Shown piece after piece: positions 9,201-19,200 of a stretch of DNA of 50,094 nt. The notes beneath the pieces are model-generated. The model saw only the letters and a list, made by a program, of their open reading frames with translations. It was not told the DNA's origin and did not search any database. Numbering within the stretch: position 1 is the stretch's first letter; each line of letters starts with the position of its first letter. The DNA is from PALSA-1296 sp038322815 (GTDB taxonomy: Bacteria; Bacteroidota; Ignavibacteria; Palsa-1295). Both the position numbers and the translations under genes were made by a program. The stretch spans positions 1-50,094 of the forward strand of contig JBBQGG010000015.1 in assembly GCA_038322815.1 (NCBI GenBank), given 5' to 3'.

Positions 9201-12058
9201 TTAATTTTATGCGGGGAGATTCATCATTACGAATGCCTCGAACAGGTCCTCATAAGATCAATTTTCCAATGATGTTTACTGCTGCGAAATTTATGGAATC
9301 GGTCGTAGCTCCATATAGCGGAGGGTTTGGACAGCATAACTCTCTCTATGAATATTCCATTTTAGGTGATGCAGCAATAGGTTTTGATCTTCGTCCGCAG
9401 CCGGAATTTAATATTACGACTGCGGATATTATTCTTTCAGGCAAGGATGGTACGCCACGCTCAATTTTTTCTTTAAGCGATTCGCAGGTTATAGTGAAGG
9501 CAAATATCCATAATTTTGGATATGGTATCACGAAGCCCGTACATATTCGGATTACTGATAATCAGTTAGGGAACAGACAGATCGTACTAATTGATACGGT
9601 CGAAAAGCTTGAAAATCTTGCAACGACCGGAGCAATATTCTCACTCGATTCATTTGCCATCGGCACGAATACCCTCGATATTTTTGTCGATTATGATAAT
9701 CAGTTTGCCGAAACAGATGAAAATGATAACGAGGCTTCAGTAACTTTTTTAGTCAATAGCAATTCCGGCACTCCATTTTATCCACCTGAAGGAGCGAAGT
9801 ATTTCTGTGATATCCGCACCGATTCCGTAAATTTTATTTTGCTTTTGCCAAATAATAAATCCGGAGCGACAATAATTCAATTGCAATTTGATACGACGAG
9901 CGCTTTTAATTCTAAAGCTCTGGTTGATCTCGGCGGATTGCAAGGCTCAGGATTGTTTTTTCAAAAGGCAATTGCACAAAGCGCATTACCCACTACTTCA
10001 TCACATGTTATTTGGTGGAGATCGCGAATCACTTTGCCAAACGGAAATCAGTCGAATTGGCAAGTGCGAAGTGTATCGCTCGATGCGGCGAAGCCCCCTG
10101 GTGCGCGTTCGGAATTTTCTTATTCAACAGCAGATCAATTAGAGACAATTATTATTTCCGGTTTGCAAATTGATAGATCCGATGGTGCACTTTTTATTCC
10201 AAGCAATGACACTGTAGGGTATGATGTGGAGGCTCGAGGGCAGCATGATGTGAATGTCGTAGGTCAACTTCCCGTCGGCGAAGTACTGATTAATAGAATC
10301 CCAGTATATACTACTCCATACATCAATGGTCAATTTACTGCCTACACCTTACTTGAACTTACGCCGGATGAAAGCGGAATCGAACAAGTGTTCCAATTTT
10401 TAACACCTCCGGATAGTGTGCAACTTCAGACTGCTCTTGCTAAAAACTTTTCAGATGTGGTAAATGCTATTCCTAATGGAAGGAAAGTAATTGTCCTGAC
10501 GAATTTTCAACCCTTCATTCCAAATTTTACCAATAGCGACATTGTGCGATCAGCACTACAATCACTTGGCTCATTAGACGGCATAAGTTCTCTCGCGTAT
10601 TTTGGTTCGTATGTGCTTATCGGAGAAAAGGGATTTGCTAAAGGTTTAGCAAAAGAAAAGTTTAGCGGCGATGGTACGAACGGAGTTTCTGTATTAGATA
10701 CGTTTATTACTGCCGGAACATCCGGTTTCGCGCAAACTCCGCTTACTGCTGTTGCGATGCGTTATGGAAAACTTCGATGGGGTGTAGAGAATCTGAATTC
10801 CGGTTCGACGATAAAATTTACGGTGCTTGGAACACGGAAAACTACCGGATCTATTGATACACTCTTGAATACGGATGCTTCAACGGGAACAACTGCCGAT
10901 CTATCCGTTAACCCGGCTACATTCGATGATAAACTGTTTGTGCAAATGAATTTTCATCGCTCATCTTCTTCAACGATAAGTCCGCGTTTGAAATTGATCG
11001 AGTTAGAGTATGATGCCGCACCGGAATTTAGCATGCAGGATAGCTTTATTTCAGTTGTGCCTATGACTGTGCTCGAAGGAAATCCGGTGAAAGCAACATA
11101 TACAGTTCAGAATGTTACGTGCATTGATGCGCAGAATGTGTCCGTCCAGTTTATTCAAACATTCCATGGCAACGCCGTTATTCTTGCAACCGATACCATT
11201 ACGAATTTTTTAGGTCATTCAAGCGTGACATTTACTCATAGCATTCAAACGCACGGATTTAAGGGTGATATCAATCTTACTGCTACTGTTAATCCGGGAG
11301 GAATATTGAATGAGCAGCTTTTATTTAATAATACTGCAAACACGGTTTATACAGTTGTTCGTGACAGCGCCAAACCGAAACTTGATCTTCAATTCGACGG
11401 AAGGCATATTAATAGCGGCGATTTTGTATCGAGCACGGTTCAGATCGAGATCAGGCTTTCCGATAACAGTCCTTTGCGCGTTACCGATTCATCATCAATA
11501 AGCGGAGTACTTCAAGCGCTTTTTGGCTCGAAGGGCCCGATTAGTTTTTCAGCAGCAGTAAAGAACGATAGCTTCACTACAAAATTCACAACACTTTCAT
11601 CGGGTACTGTGCAGGCAATCCTTGATATTACTCCGCTCAAAGCTCTGCAGCCGGGTAGATATTTGTTTACTGCAATGGGTCATGATGCCAGCGGTAACCG
11701 CTCCGATACGATCAGTGATGAATTTGTGATTTCAGGTACGAATGGACTTGATCACGTAATGAATTATCCCAACCCTTTTAAGGATAAAACATGGTTCACG
11801 TTTATTTTAAAGACGGCATCACAAGCTGAAGTAAGAGTTTTGGTCTACACTGTTGCCGGAAGAAAAATACGAACACTTCATCTAGATCCTATGAAACAGC
11901 GGGCAGGACTGAACTCTATAGAATGGGATGGGAGAGATGATATTGGCAATGAAGTTGCCAATGGCACCTATCTTTACCGCATTGTCCTCAACGGTACCAA
12001 CGATGACGGCTCCTTATCAAGTGATGCAACGACAGAGCGAGCAGTGCGATCAAGGTGA
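6203..12058 (+). CDS. Giant type IX secretion sortase, PorU-like (peptidase C25)
   Basis: 1951 residues with an N-terminal signal sequence (start MDHLVLRNFFSYIIF, then ANIGFAQ). The middle holds a gingipain-type C25 peptidase domain. The catalytic His is visible in LVYFFGHGAPN (His922) and the catalytic Cys in VFITVSCRTGAF (Cys952); the 30-residue spacing fits the family. In T9SS, PorU cleaves the C-terminal signal of cargo at the cell surface and attaches the cargo to lipopolysaccharide. The protein is much longer than classical PorU (about 1100-1200 residues). After the peptidase come CARDB/Ig-like segments (near DYDNQFAETDENDNEASVTF), a long beta-rich region, and a FlgD-like Ig domain at the end (MNYPNPF, GRKIRTL, WDGRDDIGNEVANGTYLYRI). 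This architecture resembles proteins annotated as PorU2. Whether it is the main sortase cannot be decided here. Confidence 0.85.
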   Translation: MDHLVLRNFFSYIIFIFLTANIGFAQSPAHPLINPVLAQLTNRVKVTPAKPKVRPLHNKIPTKVFGNPSNSDILKHQTVTTGNKTKISFDIELGEPIFVKSTDNVVGAEGKQFGMLNWSNFHIDKLPSGVNYLTIGKPGEPEIPSISITIAVPEGAENITPYLQQRSTKSLTNIFLLPKADSKSVRTYSPKNYLSPSNETPVLSAPAKIRTMRLVSLTVPLAEFGASNGTIKAKNKISCGVTFDLPSGIVMSSVNRNADPVFEKMYSLLAANSSDINRYRTSFHSHPTNNKIQTANISPTFDKSITNWIDPNSQYLKLSATRTGLYRVTATEIQTRSGFDISNWRQSEVRMFNKGKEVPIWIDSTSSGLVNAIEYYGERLPGYPGEFLNWDSDSNAYWLTNSRKFQTVPKRYSDKVVAGNPSLIVSEGDITLHHEQDNFYYGGDAGGDETATLQRCEWVPGERFIWQYLPNRHNDADVLQASDSFMISSLPGDISGKSAQLIVFLRGVSTSNSGSVIHKGTISINGNDFSVSFKDFNEIRDTINIPFSILKSGANTFQIQYKPGSGTPDKWYFDYYSVSLPSTLTASSDTAIARGQWAFSVVPSQSQFVISLQSSGETPHLYNLLDNTKLIASGTNYKDASTSLTSYAAATPSTFLHPDRIVTATGTFAALLDTTQGADYIIITHPLFLTSAQKLASRRQLMGLRTKVVTTDDIFNTFNFGSDEPWALRRYLQYAFDFYAGVPPSLVTLFGDATWDPKFNLNNPLQEESAKTIHRSFVPTFGVPNSDYIFSTVEGSGLVDSSSFEMVISRIPVESVDEGESYLHKLVEYESSAPTPWNKNFLFVAGGDAPFQYGILLNLEHAFVGDSTAPGNQFGGLGNPPISIKPTFIFRHDLIDQIDISQIPAIQTAFTEGQSLVYFFGHGAPNITDVQFPDVGTLNNAGTYPVFITVSCRTGAFAEPNLISMNESFVRVPEAGAILAFGSTGFGEVNYDFNMSAHIFNFMRGDSSLRMPRTGPHKINFPMMFTAAKFMESVVAPYSGGFGQHNSLYEYSILGDAAIGFDLRPQPEFNITTADIILSGKDGTPRSIFSLSDSQVIVKANIHNFGYGITKPVHIRITDNQLGNRQIVLIDTVEKLENLATTGAIFSLDSFAIGTNTLDIFVDYDNQFAETDENDNEASVTFLVNSNSGTPFYPPEGAKYFCDIRTDSVNFILLLPNNKSGATIIQLQFDTTSAFNSKALVDLGGLQGSGLFFQKAIAQSALPTTSSHVIWWRSRITLPNGNQSNWQVRSVSLDAAKPPGARSEFSYSTADQLETIIISGLQIDRSDGALFIPSNDTVGYDVEARGQHDVNVVGQLPVGEVLINRIPVYTTPYINGQFTAYTLLELTPDESGIEQVFQFLTPPDSVQLQTALAKNFSDVVNAIPNGRKVIVLTNFQPFIPNFTNSDIVRSALQSLGSLDGISSLAYFGSYVLIGEKGFAKGLAKEKFSGDGTNGVSVLDTFITAGTSGFAQTPLTAVAMRYGKLRWGVENLNSGSTIKFTVLGTRKTTGSIDTLLNTDASTGTTADLSVNPATFDDKLFVQMNFHRSSSSTISPRLKLIELEYDAAPEFSMQDSFISVVPMTVLEGNPVKATYTVQNVTCIDAQNVSVQFIQTFHGNAVILATDTITNFLGHSSVTFTHSIQTHGFKGDINLTATVNPGGILNEQLLFNNTANTVYTVVRDSAKPKLDLQFDGRHINSGDFVSSTVQIEIRLSDNSPLRVTDSSSISGVLQALFGSKGPISFSAAVKNDSFTTKFTTLSSGTVQAILDITPLKALQPGRYLFTAMGHDASGNRSDTISDEFVISGTNGLDHVMNYPNPFKDKTWFTFILKTASQAEVRVLVYTVAGRKIRTLHLDPMKQRAGLNSIEWDGRDDIGNEVANGTYLYRIVLNGTNDDGSLSSDATTERAVRSR

Positions 12059-12295
12059 AAAATTACGAATTACGAATTTGAAATTTCGAATAGAATATTA
12101 TTAAGTCATTACGAGAAAGACCTCAGCCTTCTTTTGGCAATCTACAATCGCGAAGATCCCTCCCTATGAAATCTCAAAAAAAGTCTAAAAATAGAGCGAC
12201 ATAGGTGGCAACGAAATACAAACCACGGTTGTTATTTTTATAACTGTCATCCCCATTTCCCTCTATCCCCTAATATTTAACCAATTTAAACGATT
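12059..12295. other. Intergenic region with a decayed palindrome-like segment
   Basis: 237 bases without a credible gene. It begins with a direct repeat of AATTACG near 12061-12076. It also holds a segment at about 12106-12160 (TCATTACGAGAAAGACCTCAG, then CGCGAAGATCCCTCC) that resembles one half of the 34656-34773 palindrome family (TCATTGCGAGAAG, CGCGAAGCG). No terminator with a clear T-tract is seen. Confidence 0.4.
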
Positions 12296-13129
12296 ATGAA
12301 AACGATACAAACTCGGCTTATATTTTTCTTTTTTTTAGCGATCAGTTTCTCGCAGTCAGGCTGTGGCGGAGGTGTGAATCTCTATTCGAAGTCTCAGGAT
12401 GTTCAGCTTGGCCAGCAGGTTCAGGCGCAGATCGCGAAAGACCCCGCACACTATCCTGTGCTAAATAACCCGTCACTTCGTAATTACGTCCAAGGACTTG
12501 TAAACAGGATTGTATCATCGCCCAATGTCATTAATAAAGATTTTAATTATTCCGTGACGCTTATTCAGGATGATAAAACCGTCAATGCTTTTACGCTTCC
12601 GGGCGGACCGATCTATGTCTATACCGGATTGATGAAATACGTTGATAACGAAGCTACGCTTGTAGGGATCTTAGCGCATGAGATCACGCATGCCGATCAT
12701 CGCCATAGTACACAACAGATGACGAAACAATACGGACTTGATGCTGTCACGCAGTTCGCATTAGGTAACAATCCTTCGCTTGCAGGACAAATATTAGCAG
12801 GGCTTGCTCAAGGTGCAGAAAGCTTAACGATGTTGCAATTCAGCCGCACAGACGAGACCGAAGCCGATGCCAACTCTTTTACCGATCTCTACCAACTTCC
12901 CGGAAGACCATGGTATCCTGCTGCGATCAAATTTTTTATGATCAAGACGCTTGCTACCGGTGGCAGCCGTCCGCCGAGTGAACTCTCAAAGCTCTTTTTA
13001 ACGCACCCTCCTTCACAAGAACGATTAAATGCAACTAATGCACAGGCACAAAAAGCAAATCTTCCTCAGCCTACAGAAGCCCAGCTTAATTCAGCCGGAT
13101 ATCAAAGATATAAGGCAATGCTTCCTTAA
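12296..13129 (+). CDS. M48-family zinc metalloprotease, exported
   Basis: 277 residues. The zinc motif HEITH is at 128-132 (GILAHEITHADHRHS), with the third ligand probably Glu187 in RTDETEADANSF, so the catalytic site looks complete. M48 enzymes of the BepA/LoiP type act in the periplasm on misfolded or stalled outer-membrane proteins, and that role is the most likely here by family. The N-terminus is a signal sequence ending in SFSQSGCGGG; Cys23 could be lipidated, but the residue three before it is Gln, so the lipobox is weak. The start ATG at 12296 fits the signal peptide. The position after the PorU-like gene would suit envelope quality control, but that is inference. Confidence 0.88.
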   Translation: MKTIQTRLIFFFFLAISFSQSGCGGGVNLYSKSQDVQLGQQVQAQIAKDPAHYPVLNNPSLRNYVQGLVNRIVSSPNVINKDFNYSVTLIQDDKTVNAFTLPGGPIYVYTGLMKYVDNEATLVGILAHEITHADHRHSTQQMTKQYGLDAVTQFALGNNPSLAGQILAGLAQGAESLTMLQFSRTDETEADANSFTDLYQLPGRPWYPAAIKFFMIKTLATGGSRPPSELSKLFLTHPPSQERLNATNAQAQKANLPQPTEAQLNSAGYQRYKAMLP

Positions 13130-13188
13130 AAGAGTATGAGCTTTATTTTAGGGGATTTCATTATAAGGGGGATCTATTTTCTTAGTAA

Positions 13189-13224
13189 AGCGAAGAATCA
13201 TTGCCGAAGCTTTGATTCTTCGCT
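13189..13224. repeat. Perfect 12-bp inverted repeat
   Basis: The arms AGCGAAGAATCA (13189-13200) and TGATTCTTCGCT (13213-13224) are exact reverse complements with a 12-base loop. It lies 60 bases after the M48 gene and could slow or end transcription, but there is no immediate T-tract. The rest of 13130-13333 shows nothing else recognisable. Confidence 0.55.
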
Positions 13225-13333
13225 CAACTGAGCGGGTGGTTTCCTGCCTTTTTGGGTCGTAATTGTCACAAACGTAACTTTTACTGTATCATAGTGTTAT
13301 ATAAGAAGGAACGGATTTGCCAAATATCCTATC

Positions 13334-15448
13334 ATGATAATGCGCCGGTTGGCAGCAGTTTTTTTTATTTTAGCACTCCCAGTATTGGGAGAAGCTCAAT
13401 TGCGGATTTCAACCGATAAAGATTCGCTCGATTTTACGAAAGTCAAGGTTGGATTTTCGCGTGACGGCACGATTAGAGTCTCAAATATCTCTCTTGTGAC
13501 GGTTTTTATTAACGACATGACAATACTGCCGCAGAATTCCGTTACCGGGGAATTCCAAATTATTGTTCCTTCGCCTCCTGTTTACCATGTCGATTCCGGG
13601 GATGGTCGAACGATAATTATAAGATTTAAGCCTAATGTGACAGGATTTCGAACGGCGGCGCTTGATATCTTTACCGATGATGGGATAAAAGAGATAGAAC
13701 TTATAGGTGAAGGGTCGACTATACAACCGGACATATTGTTGAAACCTCAATTTATTGATTTCGGTACACTTGCTCCCGGGGAATTTAAGGATACAACGCT
13801 TACTCTTATCGGTGGAGATAAAGATAGTGCAACAGTTACCTGGGTCAATGTAGCTAATGATAATGCAGCTATTCACTTTGATGTTACGCCGCTTGATCCC
13901 TCTGCCGTATTTCCTTTAGGAGTTGCTAGCGGAGACACCTTGAAATTGAACGTTCGGTTTTCCGCTTTCAATTCCAGTGGGCTAAGAACCGGAAGGGCAT
14001 TGATGGAAGGTGAAGTAAGCGGAGAAGTATTGTGTGAATTTCGAGGCTCTGTCGGTATACCGAATATGGTGTTCAGCCCTCAACTCCTCGATCTGGGGAT
14101 AGTTCAGCAAGGTTCAGTAGTTGATACATTTATTACCATCGCAAGCATAGGTGAAACTTCTGTAAAATTACAGGAGGTTCTTCCCCCAGGATTACCATAC
14201 TATTCAATTTCAAATATTCCCTCGCTTCCATATCCTATCTTCCCGAATGATTCATTGAAAATAGGCATACATTTTTCCGCAGATCTGCCCGGGGATTGGG
14301 AAGACGCTATTAATGCATATTCAAAGAACGGGTCTGCATCCCGAATTAATAAATCGGCACTTATTAAAGCCATCGTTATTCCTCGTGTCCTTTCGAAAAT
14401 TTCTCCTATACCTTTCGTCGTATCCTGTGCAATCGATTCCACCTACAGCAGAACTCTGACGATCACTGACACCGGTAATTTCGGAATTTTTATAAGCGGC
14501 ATAAATTGTAGTAATCCGGAATTCTCTATTAGTTATCCCTCACCATTTCCTGATACTCTCATTACTGGAAGCAAACGGAACATAACTATCACATTTAAAC
14601 CTAATTTAGGTTCGGTTGTAAAAAATAAAACTTGTATTGTGAATGTGATGACAGGTGGAAGAATCATTTTATCAGATACAATACTCTTAATAACGCAATC
14701 AGAAAACGTGCAGCTTGCAGCCGTGCCGCTTACATCTATCAATACTGTTCAATATTCAAATACCGTTGGCATTCTTTCTGTAAATGACCTTGCACGTTAT
14801 CAGATCTCATCTCTCGAAATGGAAATGAGCGTTGATCCACCGGATATTGCTGAGATCGATATAGCAAATGTTACATTAAATACTACAATATTGCCGAATG
14901 CCGCTTTAAAAATCACCTTCGACCAAACGACAAAAAAATATCTTGCGGTTATTTCCTCCACTTCAAATCTTTCTTCACTTCCAAGTGTTCCTTTTTTGCA
15001 TGTTCCTTTAAGATATTTTGTAGCAAAAGAATCTTCTGCTATCTTTCGCATTGTGGCGCGATCTCCTGAAAAGGATGGATGTGTGAATTTCACCGTTGAT
15101 AGTTTTATTGTAAAAAATACCGACGTTTGTGGTGATATGCAGATAAGAAATTTTTTTAATAATATACCGCTTCTCTCTGCAGTATCAATTTCTCCGAATC
15201 CCTCGAGTGGCAAACAAATAAACGTCTCTTTTGTCGGTGTAGAAAACATTCTACTTTCTTCTGAGATATTTGATATGACAGGTAAGATCATTGTTCGACA
15301 TTCTGCAATATCCTTCAAAAAAGGGGAGAATATCTTAGCGATGAGCGTCGTGAATTTGCCTTCCGGGGAATATTCCTTACATCTTATAGCACGAACGTCC
15401 GATGGTCAATCACAAGATGTATTTGATAAGATCATTCTCTCGCGATAA
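13334..15448 (+). CDS. T9SS-secreted choice-of-anchor-D (ASH-like) protein
   Basis: 704 residues. The start is the ATG at 13334 or the one at 13340; both keep the signal peptide (MRRLAAVFFILALPVLGEAQ). The body is a series of immunoglobulin-like ASH/choice-of-anchor-D domains, shown by recurring phrases such as LDFTKVKVGFSRDGTIRVSN, IDFGTLAPGEFKDTTLTL and LDLGIVQQGSVVDTFITI, each followed by ISITFKP-like strands (IIIRFKPN, NITITFKPN). The last 90 residues are a T9SS type A sorting domain (VSISPNPSSGK, EIFDMTGKIIV, LPSGEYSLHL). This indicates a surface or extracellular beta-sandwich protein, perhaps structural or adhesive; no catalytic motif is seen. The fthC gene follows after 5 bases, so the two are probably cotranscribed despite unrelated roles. 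Confidence 0.87.
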   Translation: MIMRRLAAVFFILALPVLGEAQLRISTDKDSLDFTKVKVGFSRDGTIRVSNISLVTVFINDMTILPQNSVTGEFQIIVPSPPVYHVDSGDGRTIIIRFKPNVTGFRTAALDIFTDDGIKEIELIGEGSTIQPDILLKPQFIDFGTLAPGEFKDTTLTLIGGDKDSATVTWVNVANDNAAIHFDVTPLDPSAVFPLGVASGDTLKLNVRFSAFNSSGLRTGRALMEGEVSGEVLCEFRGSVGIPNMVFSPQLLDLGIVQQGSVVDTFITIASIGETSVKLQEVLPPGLPYYSISNIPSLPYPIFPNDSLKIGIHFSADLPGDWEDAINAYSKNGSASRINKSALIKAIVIPRVLSKISPIPFVVSCAIDSTYSRTLTITDTGNFGIFISGINCSNPEFSISYPSPFPDTLITGSKRNITITFKPNLGSVVKNKTCIVNVMTGGRIILSDTILLITQSENVQLAAVPLTSINTVQYSNTVGILSVNDLARYQISSLEMEMSVDPPDIAEIDIANVTLNTTILPNAALKITFDQTTKKYLAVISSTSNLSSLPSVPFLHVPLRYFVAKESSAIFRIVARSPEKDGCVNFTVDSFIVKNTDVCGDMQIRNFFNNIPLLSAVSISPNPSSGKQINVSFVGVENILLSSEIFDMTGKIIVRHSAISFKKGENILAMSVVNLPSGEYSLHLIARTSDGQSQDVFDKIILSR

Positions 15449-15453
15449 CTGCC

Positions 15454-16038
15454 GTGGACTTAGATTTAGAAATTCGCACCGAATTGCGCAAAACTGCACT
15501 TACTGCTCGGAATAGTATTTCCGAAGAAATGAGGATGGAGTATTCTCAACGTATTCGAAAAAAGACTATCGACTTCCTCGATTCGATTTCCGCTGAATTT
15601 GTCCATACCTATATCAGCTTCAATTCGGAAGTAGGGACGCATGGGATTATAGAGGATCTTTTTAAACGTAATATTAAAGTTGCAGTTCCAATAACTACCA
15701 TTGATGCTAATACTCCGCATATGATTCATTCTCGATTGGATAATCTTGAATCCTTACGTTCGGGAAAATTCGGAGTACCTGAACCGAATAAAACCCATGA
15801 GATCTCTATTGAGAAACTTGATGCGGTAATTATTCCGATCGTTGCTTTCGATGTATTTGGTATGCGCTTAGGTTATGGCAAAGGATTTTACGATAAGTTT
15901 CTCTCACAAATCCCCACGAAAGTCAGAAGAATAGGTCTTGCCTTTTCCATCCAACAAGTGGGCAAAATCCCCAGGTTTTCCCACGATCAACTAATAAAAA
16001 ATATAATCACGGAACAATCAAATTTTATTTTAAAATAG
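15454..16038 (+). CDS. fthC: 5-formyltetrahydrofolate cyclo-ligase
   Basis: 194 residues, normal for this cytoplasmic enzyme, which uses ATP to convert 5-formyltetrahydrofolate to 5,10-methenyltetrahydrofolate and so returns stored folate to one-carbon metabolism. The diagnostic glycine-rich loop GMRLGYGKGFYDKFL is at 136-150, and the basic N-terminal helix (ELRKTALTARNSIS) contributes to ATP binding. The start used is GTG at 15454, only 5 bases after the preceding stop; no later ATG leaves the N-terminal helix intact. This is also known as MTHFS or YgfA. Confidence 0.93.
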   Translation: MDLDLEIRTELRKTALTARNSISEEMRMEYSQRIRKKTIDFLDSISAEFVHTYISFNSEVGTHGIIEDLFKRNIKVAVPITTIDANTPHMIHSRLDNLESLRSGKFGVPEPNKTHEISIEKLDAVIIPIVAFDVFGMRLGYGKGFYDKFLSQIPTKVRRIGLAFSIQQVGKIPRFSHDQLIKNIITEQSNFILK

Positions 16039-16063
16039 CGGTATAATTCTAATTTTATTGTTG

Positions 16064-16071
16064 TATATTTG
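16064..16071 (+). promoter_or_regulatory. Possible Bacteroidota-type -7 element
   Basis: TATATTTG matches the Bacteroidota -7 consensus TAnnTTTG and lies in AT-rich DNA about 150 bases before the ATG at 16221. I see no convincing -33 TTTG at the expected distance, so this is a weak call. Confidence 0.3.
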
Positions 16072-16220
16072 AATTCGTTTTAAGATGTTTCTTGAATTTC
16101 AAGTCTGAGGTTTTGCCCCTTCGACTCATTAGTTTGGAAATAATTCAGGAAAATATGAAGCCCTCAAAACTCATGGACATCGTCCCGAGGGTTTATTTAC
16201 CGTATTTATTATCAACAAGA

Positions 16221-19200
16221 ATGAAAAACATTACTGTGCTCCTTAGCACTGTTCTACTAGCGGCATTTTTTTCATACTCCGGATATGCTCAACAGACAGT
16301 AAAGCCCGATGCATTGCGTACGATCAGTTATCAAGGTCTACTGCTTGATGAATCGAAGCAACCGGTTATAGGAAGTCATCACATTACCGTTCGTCTCTAT
16401 GATGCACCTCAAGAAGGAAGTTTACTTCACGTTGAAACTTTTACATCCGATTTCGCAAATGGCATATTCAGTGTTATCATTGGTTCTCAACAGCCAATTG
16501 AAGCTGCAATACGATTTGATAAACAATATTGGGTTGGTGTAACCGTTGATAATTCAGCCGAGCTATCACCGCGCACGACGTTGGTCTCTGTACCATATGC
16601 TATCCATGCCGATATGGCAAGTTCTTTAGCTAAAGGCGCATCGGGCGCTGTTATTTCGATGAACGGCAGGAGTGGCGATCTTACAATAAAAGGTGGACCT
16701 GGGACTTTTGTTCAAGCTGAAGGTAATACCATAACGATCAGTACAATCCAATCGGGTTCGCTCGGCAATCAGCAGACTCAGCAATCCTTTGTCAATAGTT
16801 TAGCTGGCACAACAAACCAAATAATCGCATCAGCATCCACCGGGAATGTCACGCTTTCGCTTCCGCAAAATATCCATACGGCTGCAACGCCAACTTTTGC
16901 TGGCATGACACTAACGAATTTTAACATCTCAGGTGTCCTGCATAATAATAGTTCAGGTACTCTTTCGAGTTCGCTTATTGGAAATGGTGATGTGGCAAGT
17001 AGTGCCGCCATTGCATACAGTAAGCTGAATCTTTCCGGTAGTATAGCAAATGCTGATATTTCTTCAGGAGCAAATATCGCATACAGTAAACTTAGTCTTG
17101 CAGGAAGTATTTCTAATGCAGATATTTCAAATGGAGCGAATATTTCTGCAAGCAAAATAAATCTTACTAACGCCATAGCATCCGGCGCTATTGTTAACGG
17201 TACGATCGTTAATGCAGATGTAAATGCCAACGCAAATATTGCTTACAGCAAATTAAATCTCATCGGAAGTATTTCCAATGCAGATGTTGCTAACGGAGCA
17301 AATATTTCTGCAAATAAGATCAATCTGATAAATGCAATTTCCACTGGTGATATTGTCAACGGTACGATAGTCAATACCGATGTTAATGCAAATGCCGGAA
17401 TTGCCTATAGTAAATTAAATCTTGCCGGAAGTATTTCCAATGCCGATATTGCTAACGGAGCGAATATTGCTGCAAACAAAATAAATCTCATTAACGCAAT
17501 ATCAACAGGTGATATTGTCAACGGTACGATCGTCAATAGTGATGTAAATGGTAATGCTGCTATTGCCTATAGTAAATTAAATCTCGGCGGCAGTATCGCA
17601 AATTCTGATATAGCAGCAGGTGCAGCGATTACCGATACGAAGCTCGCAACAATTTCAACTGCAGGCAAAGTGTCAAACTCTGCAACAACTGCTACATCAG
17701 CTAATAATGCAAATACAATTATACTTCGCGATAATTCAGGAAATTTTAGTGCCAATACGATCACAGCAACACTGAACGGAAATGCAGCAAACGTATCAGG
17801 TACAATTGCACTGGGTCATGGGGGAACAGGATTTACGACTTTTGCAAAAGGTGATATTCTATATGCATCGGCAGCGAATACGCTTTCGAAACTTAGTGTA
17901 GGAGCATTAGGTCAGGTTATCACCATTTCCGGTGGTGTGCCGGTTTGGGCAGCACTGTCAGGTGTTGGAGTAACCTCAGCAACCGGCACTACAAATCAGG
18001 TACTTATCAATGGCGATATCCTTGCCCATACAGGCGGACTGACCTTTTCACTTCCACAAAATATTCATAGCGGCGCATCTCCGACTTTTGCAGGTTTGTC
18101 GTTAACAGGAAAAGCAACATCCGCTTCAACTGTCGCCGCTGACCCGGCAACTACACTTGCAACGAAAGATTATATTGATAATCTTTCAATCCAGAGTTGG
18201 AATGTGGGAGGAAATACCGGAATGAATGCTTCAAATTATTTTGGTACTAACGATGCAACTGATATTGTGCTTAAAACAAATTCAAATGAAGCAATGCGAT
18301 TAACCAACGGTGGAAGCTTACTTCTCAGTGGTACATCGGGAACAACTCCAACCGGAGGAAGCGGTACTCGTATGATGTGGATACCTTCTCTTGGTGCTAT
18401 TCGAGCAGGGAAGGCAAGTGGCTCGGAATGGAATACGGGCAACGTGGGCAGCCAATCGGTTGCAATGGGCTATGGTACATTAGCAAGCGGTGATCAATCG
18501 GTTGCAATGGGTTACTTTACCTCTGCATACGGCATGGGCTCTACTGCAATTGGTTCAGGAGCGGCTTCATATGCTGATGGAGCAACGGCACTTGGAAGCG
18601 CCGCGCAAGCTGTTGGGTATAATTCTGTTGCAATGGGGGATAATACTACTGCATGGGGCGACGGCTCTACTGCACTAGGAAGCAATACAAATTCCTATGG
18701 AATATACTCTACGGCGATGGGGTATAATACAAAGACAACTACAAATTATGGTACGTCAATGGGGAAAAATCTCACAGTTGGCTTATCAAGTTTCGGATTC
18801 AATGGCAGTACGACGAGCACAACTGTTGATGTCTCATCAATGGATAATGTAGCGTACTTTGGCGATGCCGATCTGCTTATTGGTAACGACGATAATGCGG
18901 CGCGCTCAATAAGATTCTATGGATCGAATAATTCGGCAACGTTAAGCGGAGCACATTTCTCAGCTTTTAAAGCGCAGACACAAACTGCTGATATTAATTA
19001 TTTGCTTCCTGCAGCACAGGGAGCAGCAAATTCTATCCTACTCAATGATGGTTCAGGCTCGTTGAGCTGGGCTACGTTAAGCAACCTCACAATTCCGACA
19101 GGTTCAGGAACTGCAAATAACCTTGCAATCTGGAGCTCATCTTCAGCTCTTGGAGCTGGAAGCAATCTCTATTACAGTTCGAACAGACTTGGTATCGGAG

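Noticed and set aside
17112..17597. Repeats considered as a CRISPR array
   Set aside because: The units are contiguous, coding and 162 bases long, with no unique spacers and no cas genes nearby.
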